This document shows positions 1-9,623 of a stretch of DNA of 64,000 nucleotides, in pieces. The DNA lies in NCBI RefSeq assembly GCF_000155775.1, contig NZ_DS989812.1, positions 265,721-329,720 on the forward strand. The letters run 5' to 3'. Source of the DNA: Glaciecola sp. HTCC2999. GTDB taxonomy: Bacteria > Pseudomonadota > Gammaproteobacteria > Enterobacterales > Alteromonadaceae. The stretch's first letter is position 1, and each line of letters opens with the position of its first letter. Under the pieces are notes generated by a model that worked only from the letters and a program-made list of their open reading frames with translations, was not told where the DNA came from and did not search any database. The translations under genes were made by a program, and so were the position numbers.

Positions 1-69
1 GATACTGGGCCTTTATCATTGATATTCTGTATACTAGGTAACATTGCACACGTTTATTTAAGGAAGACC

Positions 70-621
70 ATGGATGCTTTAACATTGTTGTTAACCCGTC
101 ATTCTCAACCTCGTTTAACACAGCCTGCTCCTTCTGGGATGACGCTTGAAAATATTAAACAGGCAGCGCTCAGAGCCCCAGACCATGCGGGACTAAAACC
201 TTGGGAATTCATTGTTTGTACTGATGAGGGGTTATCTAAGCTAGGTGAGATATTTAAAGATTCAGCGCTTAAATCTGGCAAGGGGCAGGAAAGTATTGAC
301 CGTGCTTTACAATTGCCGCATCGCGCACCCATGGTAATTGTGGCGATTGCGAAATATGTTGAACATGAAAAAGTTCCCAGAGAAGAGCAAATCGCTGCAA
401 CCGCGTGTGCCGTTCAATCTATGCAAATGGCTGCGCTGGTTCAAGGTTTTGCCGGTATTTGGCGCAGCGGGAGCTATGCCCAATGCCCATTTGTTAAAGC
501 GTCGTTTAATCTAGCGGCACAAGATGAAATTGTGGGCTTCTTATATTTGGGTAGCAGTAAGATGAAACCTATGCCAAAACCAAGGATTGCCAGTGATACA
601 TACTTTACCCATTGGTCATAA
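70..621 (+). CDS. ydjA: YdjA-type nitroreductase family protein
   Basis: Predicted FMN-dependent, NAD(P)H-using oxidoreductase of the small nitroreductase family; its physiological substrate is unknown even in E. coli. The 183-residue product has the same length as E. coli YdjA. It shares the opening MDAL, the RAPDH segment near residue 34, the GIWRSG motif near residue 127 and the GFLYLG strand near the C-terminus, which in this family help form the flavin pocket. The ATG at 70 is chosen because AAGGAAG lies just upstream; an in-frame extension towards position 19 has no such signal. In E. coli ydjA lies near ansA, and ansA also occurs in this window. Confidence 0.9.
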   Translation: MDALTLLLTRHSQPRLTQPAPSGMTLENIKQAALRAPDHAGLKPWEFIVCTDEGLSKLGEIFKDSALKSGKGQESIDRALQLPHRAPMVIVAIAKYVEHEKVPREEQIAATACAVQSMQMAALVQGFAGIWRSGSYAQCPFVKASFNLAAQDEIVGFLYLGSSKMKPMPKPRIASDTYFTHWS

Positions 622-661
622 TCGACCAATGGGAAGTGTGCTACCTGGTGTTGAAATACGA

Positions 662-1846
662 TTAAGATCCAATGCTAAACGTCAGGCCTGCGTGTTTTTG
701 TAAACGTTCAATAAGTGCTTCACCCATTGCTGGCGCTGGTGTATACACGCCACCGAGGGTCGCTAAATCGTCAAATGCTAGACACATGGCGCTTTGGGCG
801 AGCATTTTTGAAGTTGAACCATAGCCAGGATCTTCTGTGCCACTGACACTTGCGACATAGCGCTCATTATTCCCCTGAGCGATAAACATTAAATCGTAAC
901 TACCATTATCACGTTCCTCTTTATTAGGCCCTTCTCCCGGTTTTGGCGCATCTTTACCAGCTAATGAATTATCACTAGCGACAAAGTTAGCCATTTTTTC
1001 ACCTTGTTCACCGGGCCCTGTGAGGATCATTTCATCGTACACAAAGTCTTCGCCGTATAAGTGGTCTAATAGTGCATTAGAGCGATGAATGTTTTTTGTA
1101 TTAATCGTCGCCATAATAAAAGGGGCGACCCAGCTCTGTAAATCGTCATCGAAATAAGGTTGATCACCTGCTGGTTGTTCTGGGCCAGTAAAGCCATTAG
1201 CTAATGAAAAGGGGTCCTTTAGGTAACCTAAAATAGTAGGATCACTGGCTGCTGCTTTCATTGTCGCTTGTAAACTGGCAGCGGTACCCCCTGAAAATTT
1301 TCCATTCATTGCACGAACACGACATTGCACTTTGGGTAAGGTTTTAGCGGTGTAATGTTGAATATGTTCTTGTAGATAAAATACCCCTAAATCAAATGGT
1401 ATAGAGTCAAATCCACAAGAAAACACGATGCGAGCACCTGAATCATGCGCCATATCGGATAAAGCGTCTATTTTTTGGCGCATCCAAGATGGTTCACCAC
1501 ATAAATCGACATAATCCGTTCCTAATTCTGCGCAGAGAGAGACTAGGGTGTCTCCATATAATTGATAGGGGCCTACAGTGGTAATCACAACTCTAGTCTG
1601 AGTGACTAATTCACGAAGAGCATCTTCATCATGACTGTCAGCCACTAGCATGGGTAAGTCATCTGGAAGTGCTAGTGTTTGTTTAATCTGCGCTAATTTT
1701 TCAGCACTGCGACCAGCAATTGCCCATTTAACGCTACTGTTTGCGTAGTAAGAATGAAAGTATTCTGCGACGAGTTGACCGGTAAAGCCGGTGGCGCCAT
1801 AAATGATAATATCGAAAGGTTTATCAGAAGTTAAGGCATATGCCAT
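662..1846 (-). CDS. Saccharopine dehydrogenase-like / trans-acting enoyl reductase family protein
   Basis: NAD(P)-binding oxidoreductase of the saccharopine dehydrogenase-like family, which includes mycobacterial trans-acting enoyl reductases and eukaryotic SCCPDH. The substrate is not known. The N-terminus has a Rossmann fold with GATGFTG about 20 residues in, followed by an AGRS segment expected to contact the dinucleotide phosphate. The start at 1846 is chosen because AAGGA precedes that ATG by seven bases; an upstream ATG at 1876 would only add a Lys/Asn-rich leader. No signal peptide is seen. It stands alone, convergent with ydjA and downstream of pykA on the same strand. It is unlikely to be a true lysine-pathway saccharopine dehydrogenase, given its family and context. 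Confidence 0.75.
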   Translation of the reverse strand: MAYALTSDKPFDIIIYGATGFTGQLVAEYFHSYYANSSVKWAIAGRSAEKLAQIKQTLALPDDLPMLVADSHDEDALRELVTQTRVVITTVGPYQLYGDTLVSLCAELGTDYVDLCGEPSWMRQKIDALSDMAHDSGARIVFSCGFDSIPFDLGVFYLQEHIQHYTAKTLPKVQCRVRAMNGKFSGGTAASLQATMKAAASDPTILGYLKDPFSLANGFTGPEQPAGDQPYFDDDLQSWVAPFIMATINTKNIHRSNALLDHLYGEDFVYDEMILTGPGEQGEKMANFVASDNSLAGKDAPKPGEGPNKEERDNGSYDLMFIAQGNNERYVASVSGTEDPGYGSTSKMLAQSAMCLAFDDLATLGGVYTPAPAMGEALIERLQKHAGLTFSIGS

Positions 1847-1962
1847 AAAAGCGTCCTTATTATTGTTTTTGTTCAAATGTTAAATAATTGTTACTTAACA
1901 AGTGAACTACAAGGTCACTTTTATGGCAAGATATTTTTTAATTAATTATCTATTTAGTCTAA

Positions 1963-3404
1963 TTAACTAATGGTGACAATCTTACAGGTGTTGGTTGCAC
2001 CAATCGTTTCCATTTGGTCACCATAAGTAAAGATGATTTGGTCACCGACTTCTAATACACCCTCATTTTTCAGGTGCTCAACTACATCAGAGGTAATTTG
2101 ACCCTGTTTAGATGCTGTTGAATCAAAACGAAGTGGGGTTACTCCGCGATATAACGCCATCATATTGAGTGTATCTGTGTGTCGTGACATACCAATAATA
2201 GGCAAAGATGTAGTGATACGTGACATCAGTTTAATACTTGAACCTGATTCCGTTAACCCGACAATCGCTTTAATGGATTTATAATGGTTAGCTGCATATA
2301 CCGCCGCCATGGCAGTCGCTTCACTAATATTATCAAATTCTTGCGTTAAACGGTGATTAGACACATTTACACTCGGGTGAGTTTCAGCACCTTCACATAC
2401 TCGCGCCATGGCTGCTACTGTTTCAATAGGAAATTTACCCGCTGCGGTTTCTGCTGATAACATGACTGCATCAGTACCATCTAATACGGCGTTCGCTACA
2501 TCCATCACTTCTGCACGAGTAGGTAATGGTGCTTCGATCATCGATTCCATCATTTGTGTCGCAGTTATAACGATTTTATTGAGTTGACGTGAACGAGAGA
2601 TAAGTTTCTTTTGTACACCGACTAATTCAGCATCACCAATTTCTACCCCTAAATCACCACGAGCAACCATTACAGCATCGGATGCTAAAATAATATCGTC
2701 AATTGCTGCATCTGTTGCAACAGTTTCAGCACGCTCTACTTTGGCACAAATTTTTGCGAAACAACCAGCGGCTTCGGCTAACTCACGAGCATAATCTAAG
2801 TCTGCACCATTACGAGGGAAACTGACAGCGAGGTAGTCAACACCAATGGCTGCTGCTGTTTTAATGTCTTCTTTATCTTTATCAGTTAACGCTGCTGCTG
2901 ATAAGCCACCACCTTGACGGTTAATCCCTTTGTTATTGGATAATTTACCGGCGACACTGACGTGGTATGGATTTTTGAGCCTTCAACATTGTCAACGATC
3001 AGTTGAACACGACCATCGTCAAGTAAAAGTACATCACCTGGATTGACATCTTCAGGTAACGCTTTGTAATCGATACCGACACTGGTTTGTGTTCCACTGT
3101 CTTTATCTTGGGCTGCGTCCAACGTAAATTTGTCACCTAAAGATAAATAAATTGGGCCTTCAGCAAACTTACTGACACGAATTTTAGGACCTTGCAAATC
3201 ACCTAGAATACCAACATATGTGTTTAGCTTAGCTGCTACAGCTCGAACTCGTTGAGCGCGTTGAATATGATCTTCTGCAGTACCATGAGAAAAGTTCATG
3301 CGAACAACATTAGCGCCTGCAGCAATAAGTTGCTCAAGCATTTCTGTACTGTCAGTGGCCGGACCTAATGTGGCTAAAATTTTGGTTCTACGTTGCGCTG
3401 TCAT
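1963..3404 (-). pseudogene. pykA: Pyruvate kinase II, interrupted by a single-base frameshift
   Basis: Pyruvate kinase converts phosphoenolpyruvate and ADP to pyruvate and ATP. The reading frame starts at 3404 ([18 protein letters not shown]) and matches E. coli PykA through the [10 protein letters not shown] segment and beyond. It then leaves frame at about 2950-2962. The rest continues without stops in another frame: [32 protein letters not shown], the MMESMI catalytic segment and a complete C-terminus. The total span is 1442 bases; adding one base gives 480 codons plus stop, exactly the length of E. coli PykA, so one base has been lost. Everything else looks under normal selection. It is either a recent null mutation or a sequencing/assembly error. 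A HexR-like site lies just upstream. Confidence 0.9.
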
Positions 3405-3457
3405 ATATTTCCTTGCACCGTTTGTCGGTGTTTATCATTTTAAAATGGTTAACTTAA

Positions 3458-3472
3458 GGTAATTATATTACA
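3458..3472. promoter_or_regulatory. Probable HexR operator upstream of pykA
   Basis: The 15-base near-palindrome GGTAATTATATTACA matches the HexR consensus TGTARTWWWAYTACA at all but the first base. It lies about 55 bases upstream of the pykA start codon, between hexR and pykA. HexR regulation of pykA is reported for Shewanella and relatives; use of this site is inferred. Confidence 0.6.
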
Positions 3473-3543
3473 AAATTGCGATAATTTGGCTATTTTGTTT
3501 GTTTATTACGTAATTAATTTTCAATTATAAGTAGAGAGTCTAT

Positions 3544-4389
3544 TTATTTTTGTGAAAAACGAGAATCTTTAAGCGACTCTTTAACCCGTTTTAAATTTTC
3601 TCTGAATTTGTTTCCACGCCTTAATGTAAAGCCTGTCGCGAGGATATCGATTAACGTTAATTGAGCAATCCTAGAAGCCATTGGCATATACATATCGGTA
3701 TCTTCAGGTACATCAAGCGACAGTACATAGTTGCATTCTCGACCCAGCGGACTATCTTTGGCAGTGATCCCCACCACTGTCGCATCATTGGCTCGCGCTA
3801 TTTGTGCTATTTCTACTAGAGATTTGGTACGTCCAGTATGTGATATCAAGACAATCACATCCCCATCACCACTGTTCATCGTCGACATACGTTGCATAAC
3901 AATATCTTCAAAATACACGACTGGGACATTAAAACGGAAAAATTTATTTAATGCATCATGCGCGACAGAGGCAGATGAACCCAACCCAAAAAAAGAAATT
4001 TTACGTGCCTGTGTTAACAAATCAACGACACGATTGATGGTATTGATATCAACAGATTGTTTAGCAATATCCAGTGCAGCCATAGTCGATTCAAAAATCT
4101 TATTAGTGTACTCTTCAGGCCCATCATTTTCATCTACGTTACGATTTACGTAGGGTGTGCCGTTAGCTAAGCTCTGGGCAAGATGAAGTTTGAAATCTGG
4201 AAAGCCCTTAGTATCTAACCGTCGACAAAAACGATTAACAGTGGGCTCACTGACGTCTGATAAATTAGCTAAAGTAGCAATACTCGAATGTATTGCATTT
4301 TGAGGGTTTGCTAAAATAGCGGCTGCTACTTTCTTTTCTGATTTACTGAAAAGTGCATTGTTGCGTGTAATTTTATCAAGGATGTTCAT
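3544..4389 (-). CDS. hexR: HexR, RpiR-family transcriptional regulator of central carbon metabolism
   Basis: DNA-binding regulator that represses Entner-Doudoroff and glycolytic genes until 2-keto-3-deoxy-6-phosphogluconate (KDPG) binds its sugar-phosphate domain. The 281-residue protein has an N-terminal RpiR-type helix-turn-helix (about residues 1-77, with ATLANLSDVSEPTVNRFCRRL as the recognition region). A C-terminal SIS domain follows (about 125-260, with FFGLGSSA and LISHTGRTKS as phosphosugar-binding segments). It is divergent from zwf-pgl-edd-glk-eda, the classical HexR arrangement. Two HexR-like palindromes sit in the shared upstream region, so autoregulation is plausible. The ATG at 4389 gives the usual MNIL start for the family. 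Confidence 0.95.
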   Translation of the reverse strand: MNILDKITRNNALFSKSEKKVAAAILANPQNAIHSSIATLANLSDVSEPTVNRFCRRLDTKGFPDFKLHLAQSLANGTPYVNRNVDENDGPEEYTNKIFESTMAALDIAKQSVDINTINRVVDLLTQARKISFFGLGSSASVAHDALNKFFRFNVPVVYFEDIVMQRMSTMNSGDGDVIVLISHTGRTKSLVEIAQIARANDATVVGITAKDSPLGRECNYVLSLDVPEDTDMYMPMASRIAQLTLIDILATGFTLRRGNKFRENLKRVKESLKDSRFSQK

Positions 4390-4473
4390 ATATATATGCT
4401 CAAGCTGTTGTTCAATATAGCCTTTTATTTAATATTGTTATTGTCGGCTTTGTGTTCAGTATACTCTTATTTT

Positions 4474-4487
4474 TGTAATTAATTACA
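4474..4487. promoter_or_regulatory. Perfect palindrome, possible second HexR site between hexR and zwf
   Basis: TGTAATTAATTACA is a perfect 14-base palindrome with HexR-type half sites (TGTAAT/ATTACA) but a two-base instead of three-base centre. It lies about 85 bases upstream of hexR. It could serve HexR autoregulation; the short spacing makes this uncertain. Confidence 0.4.
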
Positions 4488-4546
4488 GAATTTATTGTCA
4501 AAACTAGCAAAAAAGTAAATAAAAACGATTATTTGGTAAGTAAAGT

Positions 4547-4561
4547 TGTAATTTTACTACA
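4547..4561. promoter_or_regulatory. HexR operator upstream of zwf
   Basis: TGTAATTTTACTACA matches the HexR consensus TGTARTWWWAYTACA at every position. It lies about 85 bases before the zwf start, in the region shared with divergent hexR. This is the expected place for HexR control of the zwf-pgl-edd-glk-eda operon. Confidence 0.8.
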
Positions 4562-4590
4562 AAGTTGAGTAGAATCTTCAAATAATATTG

Positions 4591-4618
4591 AAAAGTAATA
4601 TGTTAATATATTACTTTT
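4591..4618 (+). repeat. 28-base inverted repeat in the zwf leader
   Basis: Two perfect 11-base arms (AAAAGTAATAT and ATATTACTTTT) flank a six-base centre. The repeat ends 12 bases before the AAGG ribosome-binding site of zwf. It could form an AT-rich hairpin in the leader RNA or be a protein-binding site. There is no run of T after it, so it does not look like a terminator. Confidence 0.6.
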
Positions 4619-4643
4619 CCTAAACTTAATAAGGTTGATATCA

Positions 4644-6128
4644 GTGTTAAATACATCTTTTGAACCCGTAGATTTTGTTTTATTCGGTACTGCCGGTGAC
4701 CTTGCTCGCCGCAAACTTCTCCCATCTCTATATGAATTAGAAAAAGCAAATTTGATGCATGCTGAATCAAAAATTATCGGTGTTGCACGAAATGAATCAT
4801 CTTTAACTGAATATCAAGATATGGTGAAAGAGAATATCGAGAAATTCACCAAGGAAGCAATTTGTCCTGAAACGTGGTCACGTTTTTGCGCTAAGTTAGA
4901 GTATTTACAAGTCAACATGAAAGAACCTGAAGACTACAAAGGATTCTTATCTCATGTAGATGATAGTCGTATCATGGTGTGTTATTTCGCCACTCCTCCT
5001 GCTATTTTTGGTGATATTTGTAGAGGCTTACACTCGGCTAACATTATCGATGAAACTGTAAGAGTCGTGTTAGAAAAACCGATTGGCAACGATTTAGAAA
5101 CATCTAAAGCGATTAATGATGAAGTCGCGGAATATTTTAATGAAAACCAAATCTACCGCATTGACCATTACCTAGGTAAAGAAACCGTCCTTAACTTAAT
5201 TGCTTTGCGTTTTGCTAATTCAATATTTGCAACAAACTGGGATCATAATTGTATCGATCACGTACAAATCAGCGTGGCCGAGTCTGTTGGGATTGAAGGC
5301 CGTTGGGGCTATTTTGATGACGCAGGTCAAATGCGCGATATGGTGCAAAATCATTTACTTCAGGTACTGAGCTTAGTAGCCATGGAACCACCCACAACAC
5401 TGGATGCTGATAGTATCCGTGATGAAAAATTAAAAGTGTTAAAAGCATTACGCCCAATTAATCAATCAAACTACCAGCAATCTACAGTTCGTGGTCAATA
5501 CATCGGTGGATTTGTGAATGGAGTGGAAGTGCCTGGGTATTTAGATGAACCTGACGCTAATGAACGTTCTCGTACGGAAACATTCGTGGCGATTAAGGCT
5601 GAAATTGATAACTGGCGTTGGGCAGGTGTACCTTTTTACTTAAGAACCGGTAAACGTATGCCAGCTAAAACATCTGAAGTAGTGATCTACTTCAAGCGCC
5701 AGCCCCATAATCTTTTTGGTGATAGTTTTGCTAACTTACCTCCTAATAAACTGGTTATTCGTCTTCAGCCTGATGAAGGTGTTGAAGTTACGGTGATGAA
5801 TAAAGTGCCAGGTTTAACTACCTCTGGCTCTATGGATTTGCAAAAATCATATTTAAACTTAAGTTTCTCAGAAGCTTTCCAAGGCGAACGCATTGCTGAT
5901 GCTTATGAAAAGTTATTATTAGAAGTAATGTTAGGTAACCAAGCATTGTTCGTCCGCCGTGATGAAGTTGAACAAGCTTGGTCTTGGGTCGATTCTATTA
6001 TTGACGCTTGGAATAACAGTAATGAGCCTCCTGAACAATATCAAGCGGGAACGTGGGGACCGGTCAACTCGATAGGTCTTTTAGCGAAAGAAGGTCGTGC
6101 TTGGTATCAATCAAAAGCAGTGAAATAG
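4644..6128 (+). CDS. zwf: Glucose-6-phosphate 1-dehydrogenase
   Basis: Oxidises glucose 6-phosphate to 6-phosphogluconolactone with NADP+ (or NAD+), feeding the Entner-Doudoroff and oxidative pentose-phosphate routes in the cytoplasm. The coenzyme-binding GTAGDLARRK segment is at the N-terminus and the active-site RIDHYLGKE motif is near residue 175. The length, about 494 residues, fits the family (E. coli 491). The GTG at 4644 is preferred: AATAAGG lies nine bases upstream, and the alternative TTG at 4635 is too close to it. First gene of the zwf-pgl-edd-glk-eda operon, with a HexR site and a leader inverted repeat upstream. Confidence 0.97.
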   Translation: MLNTSFEPVDFVLFGTAGDLARRKLLPSLYELEKANLMHAESKIIGVARNESSLTEYQDMVKENIEKFTKEAICPETWSRFCAKLEYLQVNMKEPEDYKGFLSHVDDSRIMVCYFATPPAIFGDICRGLHSANIIDETVRVVLEKPIGNDLETSKAINDEVAEYFNENQIYRIDHYLGKETVLNLIALRFANSIFATNWDHNCIDHVQISVAESVGIEGRWGYFDDAGQMRDMVQNHLLQVLSLVAMEPPTTLDADSIRDEKLKVLKALRPINQSNYQQSTVRGQYIGGFVNGVEVPGYLDEPDANERSRTETFVAIKAEIDNWRWAGVPFYLRTGKRMPAKTSEVVIYFKRQPHNLFGDSFANLPPNKLVIRLQPDEGVEVTVMNKVPGLTTSGSMDLQKSYLNLSFSEAFQGERIADAYEKLLLEVMLGNQALFVRRDEVEQAWSWVDSIIDAWNNSNEPPEQYQAGTWGPVNSIGLLAKEGRAWYQSKAVK

Positions 6129-6137
6129 GACAATATT

Positions 6138-6827
6138 ATGTCATTACAAACGCATGAATTTGTATCAAAAGATGCATTAAACACAGAGTTTGCAACAAAA
6201 ATTACCGATATATTACAAAATGCCATTGTGCAAAAAGGTAATGCAAGCCTCATCGTCAGCGGTGGGAACACTCCTAAGCCTTTGTTTGCTCAGCTATCTA
6301 TTGCTGATATTGACTGGGATAAAGTCACTATTAGTCTTGCTGATGACCGCTGGGTTGATGTGACAGATGATGCGAGTAATGACAAATTAGTTCATGAACA
6401 TTTGTTGGTGAATAACGCAAGTAAAGCCACTTTCATCTCCTTAAAGCATGACGTTGCCAATGCGGCTGATGCTGTTGAGGCTTGTGAAGCTGCAATAAGC
6501 GATGTGCAAATGCCATTCGATGTGCTTATTTTAGGAATGGGTGAGGATGGCCATACTGCATCGCTATTTCCATGTTCAGAACAACTTCAAGCTGGCTTAG
6601 ATCTTAATTCAGGTAAAAAATATATTGCAGTTCAGCCTACTACGGCGCCCCACCAACGTATGTCATTGACTTTACCTGCGCTGTTAGCTTCCAGTAACAT
6701 CTTCTTGCATTCAACGGGTGAATCCAAAAAAGCCGTTATCGCTAAAGCATTAGAAAGTACCGAATCAGAAATGCCAATAAAAGCTGTCTTAGAAAGAGCT
6801 AACGTACAGCTAATGTGGGCACCATAG
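6138..6827 (+). CDS. pgl: 6-phosphogluconolactonase
   Basis: Hydrolyses 6-phosphogluconolactone, the Zwf product, to 6-phosphogluconate. The 229-residue protein has the features of the DevB/SOL-type lactonase: [10 protein letters not shown] near the N-terminus, LADDRWV near residue 70 and [13 protein letters not shown] near residue 135, the latter containing the catalytic His. The start ATG follows zwf by nine bases and is preceded by AGGA. It lies inside the HexR-controlled operon between zwf and edd. The sugar-phosphate-binding fold is shared with glucosamine-6-phosphate deaminase, but the context and motif spacing favour Pgl. Confidence 0.95.
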   Translation: MSLQTHEFVSKDALNTEFATKITDILQNAIVQKGNASLIVSGGNTPKPLFAQLSIADIDWDKVTISLADDRWVDVTDDASNDKLVHEHLLVNNASKATFISLKHDVANAADAVEACEAAISDVQMPFDVLILGMGEDGHTASLFPCSEQLQAGLDLNSGKKYIAVQPTTAPHQRMSLTLPALLASSNIFLHSTGESKKAVIAKALESTESEMPIKAVLERANVQLMWAP

Positions 6828-6838
6828 GAAATTTAATC

Positions 6839-8674
6839 ATGAATAGTTTAATTAATGAAGTCACTCAACGTATTATTGAGCGTAGCCAAACAACACGAGC
6901 AGCTTATCTTGCAAAAATAGAAGCTGCACGTATTCAAGGACCACACCGTGGTTCATTATCATGTGGTAACCTCGCCCATGGTTTTGCTGCGTGTGGTAAG
7001 GCTGATAAAGCAGATTTAACGAGCATGGTTAAAGCGAATGTCGCGATTGTATCATCATATAATGATATGTTATCAGCACATCAACCCTATGAAGAATACC
7101 CTGCGATTTTAAAAGCGGCGATCAATGAAGTGGGTTCAGTCGCCCAGTTTGCTGGTGGTGTGCCTGCTATGTGTGACGGGGTCACGCAAGGTAACGCAGG
7201 GATGGATTTGAGCTTGATGAGTCGTGACGTGATTGCAATGTCTACAGCGGTGGGTTTATCGCATAACATGTTTGATTCAGCCTTGATGCTTGGGATTTGT
7301 GACAAAATTGTCCCAGGGCTTTTAATTGGTGGATTAAGTTTTGGACATTTACCAACAGTATTTGTGCCTGCCGGTCCAATGCCTTCAGGCCTTCCAAACA
7401 AAGAAAAAGCACGTGTACGTCAAGCCTATGCAGAGGGTAAGGCAGATCGCAATGAATTATTAAAAGCAGAATCTGAATCTTATCACTCTGCCGGTACCTG
7501 TACCTTCTATGGCACCGCTAATTCGAATCAGCTAGTAGTTGAAATGATGGGCTTACACTTACCAGGTTCTAGTTTTGTTAATCCTGGCACTGAGTTACGT
7601 GACGCGTTAACGAAAGCAGCTGCGGTGCAAGCTACACGTATTACTGATTTAGGTGATAACTATACACCGATTGGTCATATTGTTGATGCAAAAGCGGTAG
7701 TGAATGGGATTGTTGCATTATTGGCAACAGGTGGCTCAACGAATCACACGATGCACTTAGTTGCAGTAGCTCGAGCAGCTGGATTTATTGTTAACTGGGA
7801 TGACTTTGCCGATTTATCGCGCGCAACGCCACTACTCACACGTATTTACCCTAATGGCTCTGCCGATATCAACCACTTTACTGCTGCTGGTGGTATGTCT
7901 TTATTATTTAAAGAATTATTAGATAATCAATTATTACACAATGATGTTAAAACTATTTGTGGTGAAGGGTTGGATTTGTATACCAAGGAGCCTGTTGTTC
8001 GCGATGGCGAGTTATCATGGGTGGATGGACCATCTGCGTCATTAGATAAAACGGTAGTAGCAACAGTGGCAGAACCGTTTAAACAGGATGGTGGTTTATC
8101 CGTGTTAGAAGGGAATTTAGGCCGTGCAGTCATGAAGACTTCAGCCTTACGTAATCCACATTGTACCTTTACTGCACCTGCGGTTGTATTCGAAGACCAA
8201 TTCGATTTAGACGATGCGTTTAATTCTGGTCAATTAAACCGAGATTGCATCGTTGTTGTCCGATTCCAAGGGCCTTCAGCTATTGGTATGCCAGAATTAC
8301 ACCGTTTAACGCCTCCTCTCGGTGTATTACAAGATAAAGGTTATAAAGTCGCGCTTGTTACAGACGGTCGTATGTCGGGTGCATCAGGTAAAGTCCCAGC
8401 TGCTATCCATATGACTCCAGAAGCATACAAGGGTGGTTTATTGGCTAAAGTTCAAGACGGTGATCTCATTGAATTAGATACTAAGACCGGTGTGGTGAAC
8501 TTACTGGTAGATGACGCTGAATTAGCACAACGCGAAAACAAGCCAGCTGATTTATCAAAACACGCACAAGGTATGGGGCGTGAAATGTTTGCATCTATGC
8601 GTTTAGCTATGTCTGGAGCAGAGGAAGGCGCATGTGCATTATTTTCTGAACAAGGAAATCTGCATGACGCATAA
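6839..8674 (+). CDS. edd: 6-phosphogluconate dehydratase
   Basis: First committed enzyme of the Entner-Doudoroff pathway: dehydrates 6-phosphogluconate to KDPG, which is also the HexR effector. The 611-residue product belongs to the IlvD/Edd family, with conserved [26 protein letters not shown] and [10 protein letters not shown] segments. Their cysteines are expected to bind a 4Fe-4S cluster, and a [12 protein letters not shown] segment lies near the C-terminus. The ATG at 6839 is chosen over an in-frame start at 6815 because GGAAA precedes it and it matches family length (E. coli 603). It starts 11 bases after pgl and overlaps glk by 11 bases, indicating tight co-translation. Confidence 0.97.
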   Translation: MNSLINEVTQRIIERSQTTRAAYLAKIEAARIQGPHRGSLSCGNLAHGFAACGKADKADLTSMVKANVAIVSSYNDMLSAHQPYEEYPAILKAAINEVGSVAQFAGGVPAMCDGVTQGNAGMDLSLMSRDVIAMSTAVGLSHNMFDSALMLGICDKIVPGLLIGGLSFGHLPTVFVPAGPMPSGLPNKEKARVRQAYAEGKADRNELLKAESESYHSAGTCTFYGTANSNQLVVEMMGLHLPGSSFVNPGTELRDALTKAAAVQATRITDLGDNYTPIGHIVDAKAVVNGIVALLATGGSTNHTMHLVAVARAAGFIVNWDDFADLSRATPLLTRIYPNGSADINHFTAAGGMSLLFKELLDNQLLHNDVKTICGEGLDLYTKEPVVRDGELSWVDGPSASLDKTVVATVAEPFKQDGGLSVLEGNLGRAVMKTSALRNPHCTFTAPAVVFEDQFDLDDAFNSGQLNRDCIVVVRFQGPSAIGMPELHRLTPPLGVLQDKGYKVALVTDGRMSGASGKVPAAIHMTPEAYKGGLLAKVQDGDLIELDTKTGVVNLLVDDAELAQRENKPADLSKHAQGMGREMFASMRLAMSGAEEGACALFSEQGNLHDA

Positions 8675-9623
8675 GTTAATTGCTGATATTGGTGGCACAA
8701 ATGCACGTTTTGCCCAAGTCACAGATACTGGCTTAATCAACATAGAGAAATATTTGGTGGCGGATTACCCCACCATTCAAGATGCTTTAGAACACTATTT
8801 TGCCAGTTATCCAGAAGCTAAATTTACTTCGGTGTGTTTAGCTATAGCAGCGCCAGCCAATCAAGATTGGGTTGATTTTTCTAATAGTCATTGGTCTTTT
8901 TCTTGCCAAGATCTCAAAACGGCGTTATCGCTAGAGCATTTGCTGGTGATCAATGACTTTACCGCTGTGGCTCACTCATTACCGGTATTAAATGATGAGC
9001 AGATTATACAAATTGGTTCGGGGCACGCTGAACCTCACGGCAATCGGGCCGTATTTGGGCCTGGTACTGGCTTAGGTGTTGAACATCTTACCCATAATGC
9101 ATCCGGCTGGACAACACTTGATGGGGAAGGGGGGCATGTTGATTTTGCACCTGTAGATCTGACTCAGATGGTTGTTTGGCAACATATCTATAAGAAATTA
9201 GGTCGAGTTACCGCTGAAGAAGTCATGTCTGGACGAGGTATTGTCAATATCTATGAAGCCTTGTGTGCGCATCATGGCCAAGAGTCTGTGTTGACTGAAG
9301 CTGCTGACATCACTGAGGCGGCATTGGCCGGTTCCTGTAAAATTTGTGTAGAAGTGCTTGACGTCTTCTGCAACGCCATGGGTACCTTCGCTGGTAATCT
9401 AGCGATAAATTTGGCGACTACAGGAGGCGTATTTATTGGTGGTGGTATTGCTGCGCGATTCATTGATTTTTTACAAGCCAGCAAATTCCGAGCACGCTTT
9501 GAGGCGAAACCTCCTATTTCAGGCTATGTCAAAGACATACCTACTTTTATTATTAACGAGCCTGACCATGGGCTAATTGGTGCGGCAGCGTACCTCAACC
9601 AACATTTAAGGAGTGCGCCATAA
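8664..9623 (+). CDS. glk: Glucokinase
   Basis: Phosphorylates free glucose with ATP to glucose 6-phosphate, supplying Zwf. The 319-residue protein is of the bacterial Glk type (E. coli 321): [11 protein letters not shown] phosphate-binding loop at the N-terminus, [12 protein letters not shown] with the catalytic Asp near residue 100, and [12 protein letters not shown] near residue 140. The ATG at 8664 is preceded by AAGGAAA; the frame extends upstream, but only inside edd. It overlaps the edd stop by 11 bases and the eda start by one base. A glk gene between edd and eda is typical of some Alteromonadales and ties sugar phosphorylation to ED flux. Confidence 0.95.
   Translation: MTHKLIADIGGTNARFAQVTDTGLINIEKYLVADYPTIQDALEHYFASYPEAKFTSVCLAIAAPANQDWVDFSNSHWSFSCQDLKTALSLEHLLVINDFTAVAHSLPVLNDEQIIQIGSGHAEPHGNRAVFGPGTGLGVEHLTHNASGWTTLDGEGGHVDFAPVDLTQMVVWQHIYKKLGRVTAEEVMSGRGIVNIYEALCAHHGQESVLTEAADITEAALAGSCKICVEVLDVFCNAMGTFAGNLAINLATTGGVFIGGGIAARFIDFLQASKFRARFEAKPPISGYVKDIPTFIINEPDHGLIGAAAYLNQHLRSAP

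Noticed and set aside
1963-3404. Treating the two halves of pykA as two separate genes.
   Set aside because: The sequence between them is continuous PykA in the second frame with no stop; one base restores a full-length enzyme.
3731-4153. 140-codon frame antisense to hexR.
   Set aside because: Lies wholly within hexR, has no family features, and hexR itself is unambiguous.
4529-4714. 61-codon minus-strand frame across the zwf promoter.
   Set aside because: Covers operator, leader repeat and the zwf start; composition is not protein-like.
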